NCBI GenBank assembly: GCA_027475525.1
Contig: JAMWFC010000025.1
Span: forward strand, 186,001-250,000
Direction of reading: 5' to 3'
DNA: 64,000 nt
From: Macrolepiota albuminosa
Taxonomy: Eukaryota > Basidiomycota > Agaricomycetes > Agaricales > Agaricaceae
Made by a program: the position numbers and the translations under genes
Notes under the pieces: generated by a model
What the model was told of the DNA's origin: nothing
What the model saw: the letters and a program-made list of their open reading frames with translations, nothing else
Database searches by the model: none
Part shown: positions 34,246-47,599 of the stretch, piece after piece
Layout of the letters: every line of letters begins with the position of its first letter
Numbering within the stretch: the first letter of the stretch is position 1

Positions 34246-37200
34246 GAGCCTCTATACCTGGGGCATGGAACAAGGAATGGAGCGAAGGTCGTGTGCGAAT
34301 GGTGGCCTCGGCTACGGGGATACGTACGAATTCGGGTCCCGCACGGCCTCGTGCGACCACAGGGGCATCACGCGCGACATCCGTCGCATTGTCAAAGATT
34401 TCTTCAGCATTGACAATACAAATGCCTGCTTCATTCACGATAGCAAGGAATAGAAGGAAGAAAAACAAGACACGGAACGACAATCTGCCGTCCGATGTGG
34501 AATTACTATAAAAGTATTGCCCTTCCGATCTCGGCACTGTAGTAAGTACGAGAAGGAATGCATTGGAAAGATAGTGACAAGTAGTATTACTAGTAGACGT
34601 AGGTATGAAGAACAATACTAGTATAAAGCGAATGAAAGATATGAATGAAGACGACAGTGGCCGAAGCATTTGTAAACTTGGCATATGATTATTGCGCGTT
34701 GTGCCGGCACCAAGCTTCTGATTGGTTCTGGGCGAGGCAGCTCAAAGATTTCAAATACGCCGCAAGGGCAGCGGAGGAAAGTCTACAGGAAAATAATCAC
34801 AATAATAGGCGTACATTAACCAGATTAAAAAAGCAAATCGGGTCCCTCGGTGCTGCAGTGTCCTATGTATTACAGTACCTTCTTATCCACCGGCTGGATC
34901 TCAACTGTTTACTCGAAACATCCTTCCTATCCTTGCTTAGTATTGAGATAGGTTAGTAATACCTTTTTAAGCACGAGCCGGTCCGATCTGAACAGACAGG
35001 CGACTGGCATGGTTGAATTTAGCACCCACATCAATCCCGTTACATCAATAAGACCAACTAACTAGTGACAAGACCTTGGTTGGACACTGGGTGGCACCCG
35101 CTCTCCTGTTTTCTCCCGCTATGAATTCCAGGGAGAGTCAAAATGACGAGATATTCATACTTCCGTTCAGAGTCTGATCTTGGCCCGAATTACGTCTCTT
35201 GAATAAAGAATCAAGAATCACCTTCTTGAATCCAAATAAATGTTCCTGTCTCATTGGGAAACTTGGGGTTGAAGTCGATTGAAGTCTGCCCAACGACCCT
35301 GGCCTTGTCTAGCCGAGTACTTTGCACTTTGAACTGAGAATCAAATTCTCCGATGCGACACCGGAGACTCGGGATGGAGATGCTTGTAACGGGCTTCCAG
35401 GAAACTGCCTTCCTTTCCAACGTCCAACGTTCAGAATAACTTCCCGCTACATGATATGGATGGTATTGCCTGGGTTCACCTAATCACAGTGTACGTGGCC
35501 GGCGGCGGGATGGCTATCCCTCGATTCGGACTCCCTTTACTCCTGGCGGCGGAGAAGGCAACTCTACTTTGTTTGGTATTTGCATCTCCTAGGAAGATAC
35601 ATCTTCATTCACTTACCTACGAGTGCTGGGCTGTATACACTCACTCTTTAATCGTACATTAGAACGTCGTGTTACAGCAAAGATGCACACCACGTTGCGC
35701 TGCCAAACTGGCGATCTTGAACCGCACTGGATTGGGTGTACGCGATTCAATCGCAATGGCATTATGGCCATTGTTCTGCCGATCATCTAGGACTTGACTG
35801 GGGCTACGCCGAGTGAGGTAAGCCTTTTGGCACATTACGCCGCTTCTCTTAGCGACAACTTGAAAGGAGTATTGCTCTGCACGTTCACAACACGTCAGTT
35901 CCTCAGACTGAATTGCTGCGCTCTAAACGTAGCTCCAACCCACTTACCAAAATTACTGGATCATGTCTGTCGATTCTAAAAGCTTTCCGCGTACGTACGG
36001 ATGGCGTCGAGCTTTCCCGAATGCATGCTCTACGTTTACCATACTGTCTTTAGTCCTGCCTTCAGGTCCCAAGACTCCTATTTTCTAGAAACTCAAACGA
36101 CATCTACACAACTTCCTGAGCCAGTACGTGATGTCCATGCAGCACTCTTCATCGCATCCCGAATGACCTACATGACCTGTCGACGTAGCCGGCGGCAGGG
36201 TACCAGTGACCAAACTCCATCCGTAAGAAGACCCCTTACTGGTGGCGAGTTTGGGGCGCTCTAGGTGTTCGTGTTCGATATGCCAAGGAAAGTTGCGCCG
36301 AGTATACAATGGTAAGAATTGACTTTGGTACTTAAGTAAGCTCTTTCACGACTCCGGATTGGACCGGCAAAGAGTTAATCTCTAGAGCTCTCCGATCGGG
36401 TACTCATTAATCATTGGTTAATCACTATTCTTCAGACTGAACACGCTGTGCTGTAGATAGACACCCGCTCAGTGCGACAGTCAGTTAAACACTCAACTCG
36501 CCGCACGTAGTCATCAATGCTATTCAAGGGATTGAGATATCGATTTGTAGGCATGTGTACTAATCGTGGTTACGGATTGAACCCTCAGATGCTGGTGCTT
36601 AAGGTTCCTGTACACGTACCAAAGGTACTTCTATATCTTTTATGTTTGCTGTCATTGCTGATGACAGATCCTATCTTATCTTGAAAGAACCTAGTCTTCT
36701 CAAGATTATTTCAACGGAAGCACCCTTGCAATTGTCATTATCTTGTTCCAGACCATCTATAGATGTGTGGTCGGCGACAGTAGCGCCACTCTTTGTAAGT
36801 AACGAGTTTTTTTCTCCTTCTAGCCCACACGAGACCTTTAGGTGAAGAGAATGCCCATGATCTCAGTGTACCTAACCAGAGTGGAAGAGGACTAGAGCCT
36901 AATTGAAAGTTTTCGACATGCTTAGGTCAAGTCAATGCAGTAGGTCATGTGTAGATTTCTAGCTCTGGTTAGCTTACTTGTCAACTTTCCCATAAGATTT
37001 AAATTGGCACGATATGGCTACAGCTCCAGTGTGCCGTCAATTCAATGCTGTACAATGGCGGGAAGTTGGAGAATTCAATGATCATCAGCGATAAGCTATA
37101 GTAAACTCGGGATGTTCCCATGTGGTCACTGGGGATAATAATTCTAATACATGTTGTAATTTTCATCTATTATCATTGCCACATCTAATGTATCATTGTA

Positions 37201-39200
37201 GGCGCTATATACGCCTTTTCGACGCACAAACTTTTCCGCAAATACATGTATAAGTACGTACACATGCATCCTCCATCTTGATGCTGATTATTCGCTTTGC
37301 CATGCTCCGAATGCCATCAACTCGACTGCTGGCATGTCGTAAAGTTATTTGAATGGTTTCTGGTTCCACGTGATGGTTCTATCTTTCCGCCACGGCTCTG
37401 TTTGTTCCGGACATTCTACACATTACTCGGAGAGGTTGATTCTTAAAGCGACTGTTGATGCCTGTTCATCGGACAGAAGTGATACACATGTGCCAACTGA
37501 GAAGACAAGCTAAGCTTGGATGTGTTATACCACGTCAGCACAATCGGTCGCATTTGCGATCGTTGCGCAACATTCCCACATATCAACCGGAATTTTCACT
37601 TTCCAACTCGTCGTTTACTCCACAAGTCCGGCGAAATCTGTCCACGCCACTCGGATTCGCACGAGTTTGACAAGAGATTTAGAATATTGCCAAAAAGGAC
37701 TTCCAAAACAGGGGATGACTTGGAACATGACCGGCTTCTGCCCAGCTTTTACAGCACAGGATCCTCTGGTGGCCGCGGAACTTTGCTGAAAAGCACCGGT
37801 ACCTGCAAGCATGGTCTAGTGTCGTATTCAAATGTCTGGAAGCTTTGATGTTTACGCTCTGGCATCCATCTCTTCCTACGCCTGACATTGTCTCTAAATA
37901 TCCACACCTATTGCAGTCGCTTATAATACCTTTTGACTGCCTGTGAAGACAGTGGCCTTATTAAAGTCCGCTGTGCACATGTCACAAGTGACTTGACGGA
38001 CATAAGTGGTTTGTAGCGCTTGGTTCCGATGCTCAGAGACTTTTCAGCCCCTCTATCTTCGCTTCTCTAGACGGCCGACGGCCGCCATGTCGAGTTTGAG
38101 GGAAATACATAAGAATTTTGTTACACACCCTAATCGGGGTGCTGTGATCACTTTAGTTATGAGTGTACATACATCAAAATGGAAAACGGGAGCTTTATCC
38201 AAACACCCTTTGACATTTTTGATATCCTCAGTCGTGGTTGTGCGAGAATAACGATGTATCAGGCGCATTGGAAGCTGATAGTGCGTGGCAGATAGTCTAG
38301 TACCCCCCTACAATCTCCTTAGGTTCTTGTTCTCCATTTGCCTCTTTCAAAACGATAATCCGTGACAGGCATTATCGTAAAAAGTCGTGTCACCATTTCA
38401 TGCTTGTTGACCTTTCCTTATTCGAGGATACCTTGTTTCCGGAATTTGCCCGAGGTCATCCTTTCACAATGATGCATTCATTTGTGTGGCAAATGGTGTG
38501 AACCAAGTTCACAACCCCACTGACAAGTGACGTTTACATGTATATGTATTCATGCAGGCTCCGTGAGCTCAGATACACGGACCAGTCCGACTCGGACGCA
38601 TTAACTTTCTTTTCCCTTTCGTCCCCATCTTCTTTCAAAGTCTGTCCATACCGGTGTGATCTTCACCCCGAGTCTATAGTCTAGTTGAGGGTGAATTCGG
38701 GTGAATTCAGAAGTTTCGAAGGTTGATGGGGCTGTTGAATCATGACTGGCGAGGATCGGAGTATCCTCTATCGATGGGAACAAGCCACAATAACACCATC
38801 CCGAATCTGTCATGTACAAGATTGACAACGGATGGGAATGGATAATTAAACTAGTCAAAGAACCCAGCACCGTTTTCTCTAATCTGAAACGGTAACAGCA
38901 ACTCGCTAGGACAAACGGTGGTTGTTTCTACATAGCATCATCATTCGTACACGGAAGATTTCATTGTTCAGAAACCGTGATTCCTCGGGGGTATTTTACT
39001 TTGTTTCGTCTCCGGGTTGATGCATGATGATGGATGATGCATACAAATCTATCACTACAAATCGTGATGGGGATGATTTACTTACTAGTCAATAGCACTC
39101 ACGAAATCATGACGTGAGTCCTTGCTCGCACGGAGGAGTTTGATAATCCTACGGGTATAACTTACCGCGGCAAGACCCAGATACGATGCGCAAGCCAAGC
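34246..39200. other. Long intergenic region, no gene recognised
   Basis: Nearly 5 kb with normal CpG content. Open frames are short (a 103-codon frame at 34,645 + is the longest worth noting), with no family motif and no consistent exon chain. A 166-codon minus frame (34,184-34,684) overlaps the PSD1 first exon and is probably fortuitous. Confidence 0.45.
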
Positions 39201-39239
39201 CGTAATAACCGCGGTGAGGGGGCAGTTCGATGGTGTGTA

Positions 39240-42200
39240 CGTGCTTGAGTTAAAAAAATAAAATAAAAAAAAAAGTCAGATTCCCAGCCCCAGCGATCTA
39301 CATAGCCTTTGTACGATAATCAGCAACAAACTCTGTGCATGTGTAAAGAGGACTCGGTTGCGCTGCCATGGTTTGAGGTATGTGTTCTGGGCCCCGGGTT
39401 CCCACCCTTTATCGGAAAAAAGCGGATTGCAATGATCATGATCTTCTCTAGCGCTTGAGAAAGAAAGAAAAAAAAACAAAACCGGTTGCATTTCATTTCA
39501 CGGAGATAGCAGGGGGGGGGGCTGGGAGGAGGCTGAAGCGCTGACGTACTTTGGCGTTTCTGTCGATCCCCTGCGCGGATCTCTGAGACAAATTCCAATC
39601 CCAATCCAGCGTCTTCGCACGCCTCAGCTCATCTGTTATGTTAGGATTAAAGTAGTAACGAGAGAGCAGAGCCGCCAACGTAAAGAAGGGTTTTCCAGTT
39701 CCAGCCTTTGTTCGAGCGAGCCGACGATCCGAGTTGCGGCCCATCCCATGGACGTGTGAACTGACTGAGTAAAAACTCAAAATGCTGACTGATTGCTTAG
39801 GCAAAAGACCCTAGGAAGGATAAAGCTTGGTTGGGTATGTACACCCTCTGGTCGGCACCCGTAAACCCCCAACGAACAATGTTTGGCAGGACCACATTGG
39901 TAAAATGTTTGTTCCTTTAAACCGCTGTGGCATGGCAGGGTGAATTGAAGGACAAATTCGACTGAGGAGGGGGTTGGGTTGAGTGGTCAGCGAACCGAGC
40001 CAGATCGAGGCCCAGGCCGGTACATTTCCCATGCATTTGATTGACCTTGCCTTACCCTGACATGGACAAGCGCGCTGATATCCCAAAAGACGTTTGATTC
40101 GGAGCAGGGAAACCCCCGTCCCGTCTGGAGTCATGAATGAACGGAGGGGTTCGTAGTTCGTAGTTCGCAGTTCGTAGTTCGTAGTCAACGAACGGCGCTC
40201 TGTAACCTTGACAAAGGGGTTCGGACGCCCCATGTGGTGTGGTTCGCCTACCAGGGTTGTTCGCAAGGTGATACCCATGCGAGGGATTCTACATAACAGG
40301 TTGACACAAACCCCATCGCCATCGCCATCGTGACGTGGCTGGCCTGGCAGCGTCAAAGTATGTATGTATGGGTACGTACGTACTCCTTCTCATCATAATC
40401 ATGATATCGCGTTCCATCCACATCCACAGTGATTACCATACATAATTCGATAAACATATTTACGGCGGTGCGTGCGTGCGTGCGATGCGTGCGGTGCGCA
40501 TAAACACAAAGCTAGAGTATACACATTCGATGGTATGCCACACTCTTCAAACTTTCAAGATCCATATAAATATAAATATAATATAATATAAATATATTCG
40601 CATTCTCGTATTCGTATGTAGCTTCGAGATATGAGATGACATGATGGGATAGGATGTATGTATGTATGTATGTATGTACATACTGATAGAGCTTACACTT
40701 GAACGGGCAACCTTCCCTGCCAAGTCCCAAAACCTTTATTTAGCCGTGCCGTACGGTACGGTACGGTACGCGCAGTTGGCCAAGAATGGGAATTCGCTTA
40801 CCCTTGCCCACCCCTTGTGCCTGAGTGGATGGCTAGGTGTCTGGGTGGCTGGGTAGCTGGGTCCATAGGTGGCCGGGTGGGTCGAATTACATAATCAAGT
40901 AAGCAAGGAGCAAGGTCCCAACTTTTGATCCGGATCAAAAAAAAATATCCCACCTATGCGCACGCGCATCATATCATATCATATCATATCGGATCCAACA
41001 CACACTCCACCGGAAAATAAAATAAAATAAAACAGTAAAATCTAGAACCCCTCTTTGAAAAATGGAGGTCGGGTAATGGACACATGAGAGACAAGACATC
41101 TACACAAGCCAGACACAAGACACAGACAGACAGACGCGCGCGATCACGACACGATCACGCATCTGAGCCCCTCCGGCTCTCCCATCCCATCCCATCCGAT
41201 TCTTCCAACCCCCACCCCCCACCCACCCACCCACACTTCAAGTTCAAATTCACCTACACCCAAGTCCGTGTCCGTGTCCGTGTGTCAACAGACAACAGAC
41301 AACAAGCTTCCATCAGTATCAGTCAGCCATTCGTTTCATCCTTCGATTCCTAGAGTGGACAAATTTAAAATTTCAAGATCTAAAGGCAAGGAAGGAAAGA
41401 CCCGCCCGTGTCCCGTGTTGAGCGAGCGTCTATCAGTGACTGTGACTGTGACCAATGAGATGATGAGATGATGAACTGTGACCGTGGCCGTGACACCGGA
41501 CGCGGACTGAGGCCGCCCTATGTACATACTTACTATGTAGAGATGTGGACACGGACGCGGACACGGACACGGACACCGCACCCGTACTCGATTATAATCA
41601 CAATCACGATTCAACGTTCAACGTTCAGCCTCTACGTGCTATATAAAAACAACAAACGCGCAAGGGAACGAGGAACGAGGGGAGCTTAGCCTATGTACTA
41701 GCCTACCCTATTTACAGCGCGGGCGCGGGCGCGGGCGCGACCTTGTCTTTGTCCTTGGAACCCGAAACTAAAAACGAAACGAAACGAAACTAAACTAAAA
41801 CGAAACTAATTCAGCGGAGCAGCGGAATCAGATGATTGGGGTAGATTGATGGGTTGGTACCGGTATGAACCATTGGGCTATGGACCATACAGACAGATAG
41901 ATAGATAGATAGACCGGACAGACAGATGGACAGACAGACAGACAGACGCTGGGGTATATCATTCATTAGCGCCAGACTCTCTCCTGCAGTACTTGTGTAA
42001 ATTGATTCAAATAGTGATACGAATACTAATAGTGTTTAACGCCCCGTTTAACCCCCCCTCGACCTCATTTGATCAGCCGGGACGCGACGGGACGCGATGG
42101 ATAGATGAATAGATGGATGGATAGATGATGGATGGATGGATTATCGTACGTCGAAGCCTTCGTCTCTACGATCCAACACGTCCACCTCCACATGCACTAC

Positions 42201-43000
42201 ACCATTCTATTCTATTCTCTTCTATTCTATACTATACTACATATAACTATACTATACCTATACTATACCTATCCACGCATCACCAATCACCAATCACCAA
42301 CGCATCCATGCGCATCCTTGATCGCGCAGAACAGAACAATAAATAAATATATCCACTCCATGCACGAAATCGTCTGACAACCCTGACAACTGACTGACTG
42401 ACTGACTGACACTGACACGTATCCTCTCACAAGAACCCTCTCTTGCCTTCTCTTCCTATCCTATCCTATCCTGTCCTTGCCTTGTCCTATCCTGTCGCAT
42501 TCTTTTATTACCGGTGGGTGGGCTAGACGCTGGACCAATTTAGATATATATCCCTGATCAGACAAGGTCACGTCGGGGTGGTAGTGGTGCAGTGACATCA
42601 GAAAAAAAAAAGAAAAAAAACAACAAGTTTTCCTTTCCTCCATCCATCCATTCAAGGGCGCCCACCACCCACTATACCTATACCTATACCTATACCTATA
42701 CTATACTCTAGCGCCCGTATCAGCAGCAAGATCCACGATCCCCACAAATTCCACAGCCAAATTCCACGACTCCCGATTCCCGATTCCCCGATTTCTTTCT
42801 TTCTTTCATTCTTTATTATAAACGCGATCGGGTAGGCGTCTATGCTCCATCCACATTCACGCGCGTATACAAATACGAAATCCGAGTCCCGGGTCCCCGA
42901 GAGTCCGAGTCCGCGCGGTCGGGGAGGGACACAGACACAGACACAGATTATGCATAACTAAACTAAACTAGACTATACTAGACTAATCCGATACATCCAT
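39240..43000. repeat. Microsatellite-dense region
   Basis: At least fifteen different simple repeats lie in under 4 kb. Examples are TTCGTAG x5 (40,150-40,186), GTGC/CGTG (40,468-40,482), TATG x6 (40,655-40,678), GTACG (40,751-40,770), ATATC (40,977-40,998), GTGTCC (41,262-41,284), GGACAC (41,548-41,576), GCGGGC (41,717-41,739), GATA and GACA (41,892-41,946), GACT (42,391-42,410), TATCC (42,457-42,471) and CTATAC (42,673-42,704). The 181-codon minus frame at 39,811-40,356 is built partly from these repeats and is not a gene. Confidence 0.9.
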
Positions 43001-43114
43001 GGTAAAGTTGAATGTACGCAGACGGACGGGACACAGCGCATCACATCGCATGGCATGGCATGGCACGGGACTGGGGTTGGGGTTGGGGTAGAGGGGCCCG
43101 GCTTACATGCATCA

Positions 43115-43457
43115 TTTCGCGAAGCCCAGCCCCCAGTTGGCCGCGATTTAATTATGAAATCATTTTTTGTTTTGATGTTTTGGGACCATGCGCCACTTGA
43201 AAACGCAAGGCGTGACGTGACGAGAATTGAGAAAATAATTATACGACGTAAAGTGGGTGTGTTAATGAGGTGGAGGGCGGGAGGGGAGGTGGCGGGACAC
43301 GGGCACGTGGGGTTGAGCCAAATGGGGATGGGGACAAGAGCAAGGCTATGGGGAATCCCAGGGGAATCCCCTGGTGCCGGGAGTGCCGAAGGGAAAAAGA
43401 AAAGAAAAAGGTGACGTGTGGTCACCCTGGATTGACCAAGGACGGTCGCCAACGCGT
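43115..43457 (+). promoter_or_regulatory. SCB- and MCB-like boxes upstream of cyclin
   Basis: TTTCGCG at 43,115-43,121 is the inverse of CGCGAAA, the Swi4 cell-cycle box core. ACGCGT at 43,452-43,457, 48 bp before the cyclin ATG, is a MluI cell-cycle box. In yeast such boxes drive G1/S expression of PCL cyclins. Here the function is inferred from position only, and both words could occur by chance in this GC-rich promoter. Confidence 0.4.
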
Positions 43458-43504
43458 TCTTGTTTTAAATATGACGGCGGACAGAAAGTGGGCGGCCTGT
43501 ACCA

Positions 43505-45692
43505 ATGGCCCTCCTACACGCTGCGCCTCTGACGCCACCGATGACGACGACTCTGCGGCGGCGCACCACGCCAGCCACGACGCAGAAGCCCAGCCTGCCG
43601 CCCATTGCACACATTGACCGCCAACTCGCCGCGCGTGTCCCCGCCGTTGTGTGCCCCGTGACTCCGCCGGACGACGCCGTGCCGCACACAGACTGGTTCG
43701 ACCTCTCCCGCACGCGCCCTGCACACTTTGTCGCCGAGAAGACGTGCGAAATCATATGTTACCTGTGGTTCGCCACTGCCGCCCCCGAGCACTCGTACCC
43801 CACCCCGACCAGCTCCCCGCCCTTTTCCCAGCGCCCCAACCCCGCCACCACCACCCTCCAGCTCGTTGCCACCCCCACGTTTGTCCAGTTTATGCAGAAG
43901 CTCCTCGAGACGACACAGGTCTCGCAGTCGGTGATTGTCTTGTCCCTGCATTACATCTACCGCCTCAAGGTCCGCAACCGCTTCACGCCCGCCCAGCCCG
44001 GCAGCGAGTTCCGCATTGCCGTCGCCGCACTCATGATGGCCAACAAGTTTCTCGACGAGTGAGTCGTGTCGTGTCTTTGTCTCTCGTCGTCTCATTTCTC
44101 CTCTAGCAATACGTACACAAACAAGACGTGGTCTGAAGTCTCCGGCATCGACCTCGCCGAAATCAACCGCATGGAAAAAGAGTTCCTCTCAGGCGTCCAG
44201 TTCAACCTCTACGTCGACAAATCAACATACGCGTCCTGGCTCAACCTCCTCAAGGGCCTCGTCCTCGCCAAAGAGCGCGACTCGCGCCACTTCCGCAAGT
44301 CCCGCTCTGCGCCTAAACATGCACTCCCACATGCATCCGTGGGGCCCTCGTCACGCATCTACACCACCGCTTCCCGACCCCACCGCGCACGGTCCACGTC
44401 CCCCACACAATCCCGCCGGCCGTTCTACGCACGGATCCACGACCCGCCCTCGCCCTCGCCCGCCTCCCCCTCCGCCCCAGTGCACCTAGGCGCCAAACGA
44501 TCCGCCGACGCGGCGTTCTCCCCAACCACGGCCGCACACTCCCACCTCCCGTGCAAACGCCACCTCCAGCTGCACATCCCCGAATTCTCCGCCTCCTCCT
44601 CTGCCACTGCCAGCGCACCCCACTCGCATTCCCCGCTTGAGGGTCTGCAGTCGTTCGAGACGATGTCGCTCGCGTCGCCTGCACAAGGCCAGCCTGGGCC
44701 GCATGCGCACGCGCACGCGCAGTGGTCTCAGCACCCGCGCCGACTCGCGCCCGAGACACTCGTCACGCCTTATTCCATCTCTGAAGAACGGAGATCTGCT
44801 GTCCCGCAGGTACGTGTCTCTCCCCCGTTTCTTTTACATGCTCTGATTGGGGTTGGGTGTAGAATTTGTATTTTTATACGCTGGCGTGTTCGCCGATGGA
44901 TCGTGAGGAGGAGGGGAGAGCAAGGAAAGCGAGGTTGAGGTATCACCAGCCGACGTCTCATGCTCAGGCGCAGGCTCAGGCTCAGGCGCAGGCGCATCCT
45001 CAGTCGCAGCCGCAGCCTCGTTCGACGGCGCACGTGAACACGTATGGGCATGGGTATGCGTATTATCATCCTGTGGTGCAGTCTGCGTCTACGAGCCCGA
45101 TGTATACGTATGCGACGCATGCACATGCACATCCGCTTCCGCTTCCGCTTGCGCCGATACCTCCACCTTTACCTCCGCATGCGCATGCAGTTGCTCAACA
45201 CCCACACCCACACCCACAGCCGCAAACGCAAACGCAAACGCAAACGCAAACGCAGACCCAGACCCAGACCCAGACGCAAGCGAACACGAACACGAACACG
45301 TATCGCAAACGCAAACGCAAACGCAAACGCAGACCCAGACCCAGACCCAGACGCAAGCGAACACGAACACGAACACGTATGCGCTCCCGCATTTCCACGA
45401 GACGCAGTGGACGCGTCGTCTTCCTTCTCCTACACCGACACAGAACGCGAGCGGGAACGGGAGCGCGAATGGGAATGGGAAGACAGAGTCGCCGGTACAG
45501 GCTGCGCCGTTTGCGAATGCGGGACCGCCGGGGGTGCAAGTGCAGGTTTATCCGTACCTGTATTCGTATCCGTACCCGTACCCGACGCCTGTGCAGGGGT
45601 CGATGGTCGTTCCTACTCCTGGGCCTGGGCCTGGGCTTGTAAGGGGGGCGGGGGTGGGGGTGGGGTCGGGGTCGTTTGTGAGGAGGTGGTGA
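43505..45692 (+). CDS. PCL/Pho80-type cyclin with Gln/Thr-rich tail
   Basis: Exons are 43505-44058, 44107-44809 and 44863-45692. A cyclin box lies at about residues 70-250: AEKTCEIICYLWF, a Pro-rich insert of about 25 residues, FMQKLLETTQVSQSVIVLSL, FRIAVAALMMANKFLDD and WSEVSGIDLAEINRMEKEFL. This is the Pho85-cyclin type that binds a Pho85-like kinase. The last exon has AQ, HA and QT low-complexity runs. Within it a perfect 77-bp tandem duplication (45,227-45,380) shifts the frame, so as given translation ends at 45,642 in Arg/Lys-rich nonsense. With one copy it continues as NTYALPHFHETQW to a conserved-looking Tyr/Pro tail and stops at 45,692. An intron 45,299-45,357 (59 nt, GTATCG...CAAG) would also restore the frame but lacks a branch site. 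Confidence 0.85.
45227..45380. repeat. Perfect 77-bp tandem duplication in cyclin exon 3
   Basis: 45,227-45,303 equals 45,304-45,380 at every base, and the bases immediately outside differ, so the repeated unit is exactly 77 bp. Since 77 is not a multiple of 3 it shifts the reading frame. Each copy contains runs of CAAACG, CAGACC and CGAACA. Confidence 0.97.
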
Positions 45693-46741
45693 AGGGTGGG
45701 GTTTTTTTCGTGTGGGTTCTCTTTTGGTTTTTTTGGTATCTTTATTTCGCGTTGGCGTGTTTTTTTTTTTGCTTGCTTGGTCGTGTGGTTCTTTTTTTAC
45801 TTTTTTTTTTTTTTTTTTCGTTGATTTTGTGAACTTGAACTTTGTTCATGTACATTCACTATCATCACCACACGAGTACGCTTTATTTTCGTTTTTTCGT
45901 TTAAGTAAGTGTTGACTTTTTATTTTTTCGTTTTTTTTTTCGCATTTGGTATTTTGGTATTTTGCATTTTGGCATTTTGGTACGTTGTTATATTGCTCAC
46001 TCACATCCATCCCATACATACATACATACATACATACATACATACGACACATGATACATGATTCATGATACATACATACATACAATGCATATACAATACA
46101 ATAAAGTCATACTTTCATACTCAATCATACTCAATCATACATACATACATACATACATACGTAGTCCGTACTCAATCATCAATCGACTCAATCCATACCA
46201 TACCGGTACCGTCATTCATACTTACATATATCATTATACGCATACGCATACGCATAAACACTCAATCAATTGCATGGTTTGCCTTGGTCTTGGTCTTGGC
46301 CTTTGTGATTTGTGGTTTGTGGTTTGTGGTTTGTGGTTTGTGGTTTGTGGTTTGTGATTTGTGATTTGTGAGGTTCGTAAGGTTCTGTGGAGTTTGTTAA
46401 GATTGCACGAGACGGGTGGCGTGAGCGTGAGCGTGGTGGATTTGTTGGAAAACGAAAACGAAAACGAAACATGCCTCCGGATTCGTATGCCGCGATTTTG
46501 CGGGGCGGGCGGGCGGGCGCGGGCGCGGGTCTTTGTTTTGGTTTTGGTTTTGGTTTTGGTTTTGGATCGTGGTCTTGTGTCTTGTGTCTTGGTTTTGGTT
46601 TCTGGGTTTTGGTTTTGGATTAGTTAGTAATATGATATAATATAATATAATATAATATATTCGTGGAGTGGAGTGGAGAGGAATTGAATTGAATTGGGAT
46701 GGATGTGTTTTGTTTTGCTTTTTTTACCTATTGATATACGT
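45693..46741. repeat. Microsatellite-dense 3' flank of the cyclin
   Basis: T-rich tracts are followed by CATA arrays (46,012-46,044, 46,070-46,083, 46,138-46,160), GGTTTGT x7 (46,312-46,358), AAAACG (46,449-46,468), GGCG/GGGCGC (46,501-46,529), GGTTTT x5 (46,536-46,565) and TATAA (46,633-46,660). No gene is seen. Confidence 0.9.
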
Positions 46742-46822
46742 CCTCTGCAGTTGAGAGTTTTATAGCGCCAAACTGTGACCACGTGAATTGAAAAACTAGA
46801 GGCGAAATGCGACAGGTAGCTA
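46742..46822 (-). repeat. Split repeat B2
   Basis: 81 bp, starting CCTCTGCAGTTGAGAG. It equals B1 except for lacking 14 bp after CCAAACTG. Confidence 0.88.
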
Positions 46823-46850
46823 TACTAATATACAGGGTGAGGTGGGAGGG

Positions 46851-47396
46851 TTGACGAATTTAGAAGTACAATAGTAAAATACTGGCATAAAGAAGTGAGT
46901 GAAGGGCCAACGCGACCTTCCCATCGCGAACTTACTTTAGATATTTCGTGCTGAGATGGCGCAATGCGAATTTTTTAAAGCTTTTTAGGGACGAAATATC
47001 TAAGGTGAGAGGTGAGCCCGGCTCACCGGGTGGCCACGAGGAGGGGTGTCTCACCGATGATTCGTGAAAAGAGCAAGGATTAGAAAAAGAATAAAGTACA
47101 ATGGAAAAGCTACAAAAGAAAGAAGTCGGCGGTGAGACGGACTGACAACGTGAGAGAGCGCGGATGCGCTCACCTGGGCAGCAGATGGGGAAGGAGGCGA
47201 GCGGAGGAGAAGCCACCCAAGATGTCTAAGACCGCATGCCATGCTGACCACACCGCGGCATCTGCCAGTCCTCGGCGCCGTGCCGTGATCGGCTCACGAT
47301 CTTGAAGGAGGAGGTGCGAGACAGTTCGGAGGAACTCGTGAGCACGCAGAGGCCTCCGAAAACGCTCGCTACCTACGGCGCTCGCCTTTACGCCGA
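46851..47396 (-). repeat. Split repeat A2
   Basis: 546 bp copy of 51,687-52,232, from TTGACGAATTTAGAAG to CTTTACGCCGA. Confidence 0.92.
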
Positions 47397-47491
47397 CCTC
47401 TGCAGTTGAGAGTTTTATAGCGCCAAACTGGTCACACGTGAGCGTGACCACGTGAATTGAAAAACTAGAGGCGAAATGCGACAGGTAGCTA
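47397..47491 (-). repeat. Split repeat B1
   Basis: 95 bp copy of B2 with an extra GTCACACGTGAGCG that doubles a CACGTG-containing palindrome. Confidence 0.88.
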
Positions 47492-47599
47492 AGAAAACGG
47501 CTGTCGTGGAGAGAGGAGGGGTGGTGGTGGTGAGAAGATGATGCGGGAGCTGAGCCGAAGGTTGAAATTGGAGAACGTGAATAGGATATAGAAAAAAGA

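Noticed and set aside
34184..34684. 166-codon minus-strand frame overlapping PSD1 exon 1
   Set aside because: In a different phase from the PSD1 presequence and without homology. Likely part of the 5' leader.
39811..40356. 181-codon minus-strand frame
   Set aside because: Partly encoded by the TTCGTAG microsatellite, with low complexity and no domain.
43012..43452. 159-codon minus-strand frame upstream of the cyclin
   Set aside because: Overlaps the cyclin promoter, with repeat-derived Pro/Thr and Cys/Met runs and no family similarity.
44313..45539. Several long frames antisense to or in other phases of the cyclin exons
   Set aside because: Shadows of GC-rich repetitive coding sequence. 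Only the cyclin frame has family motifs and splice sites.
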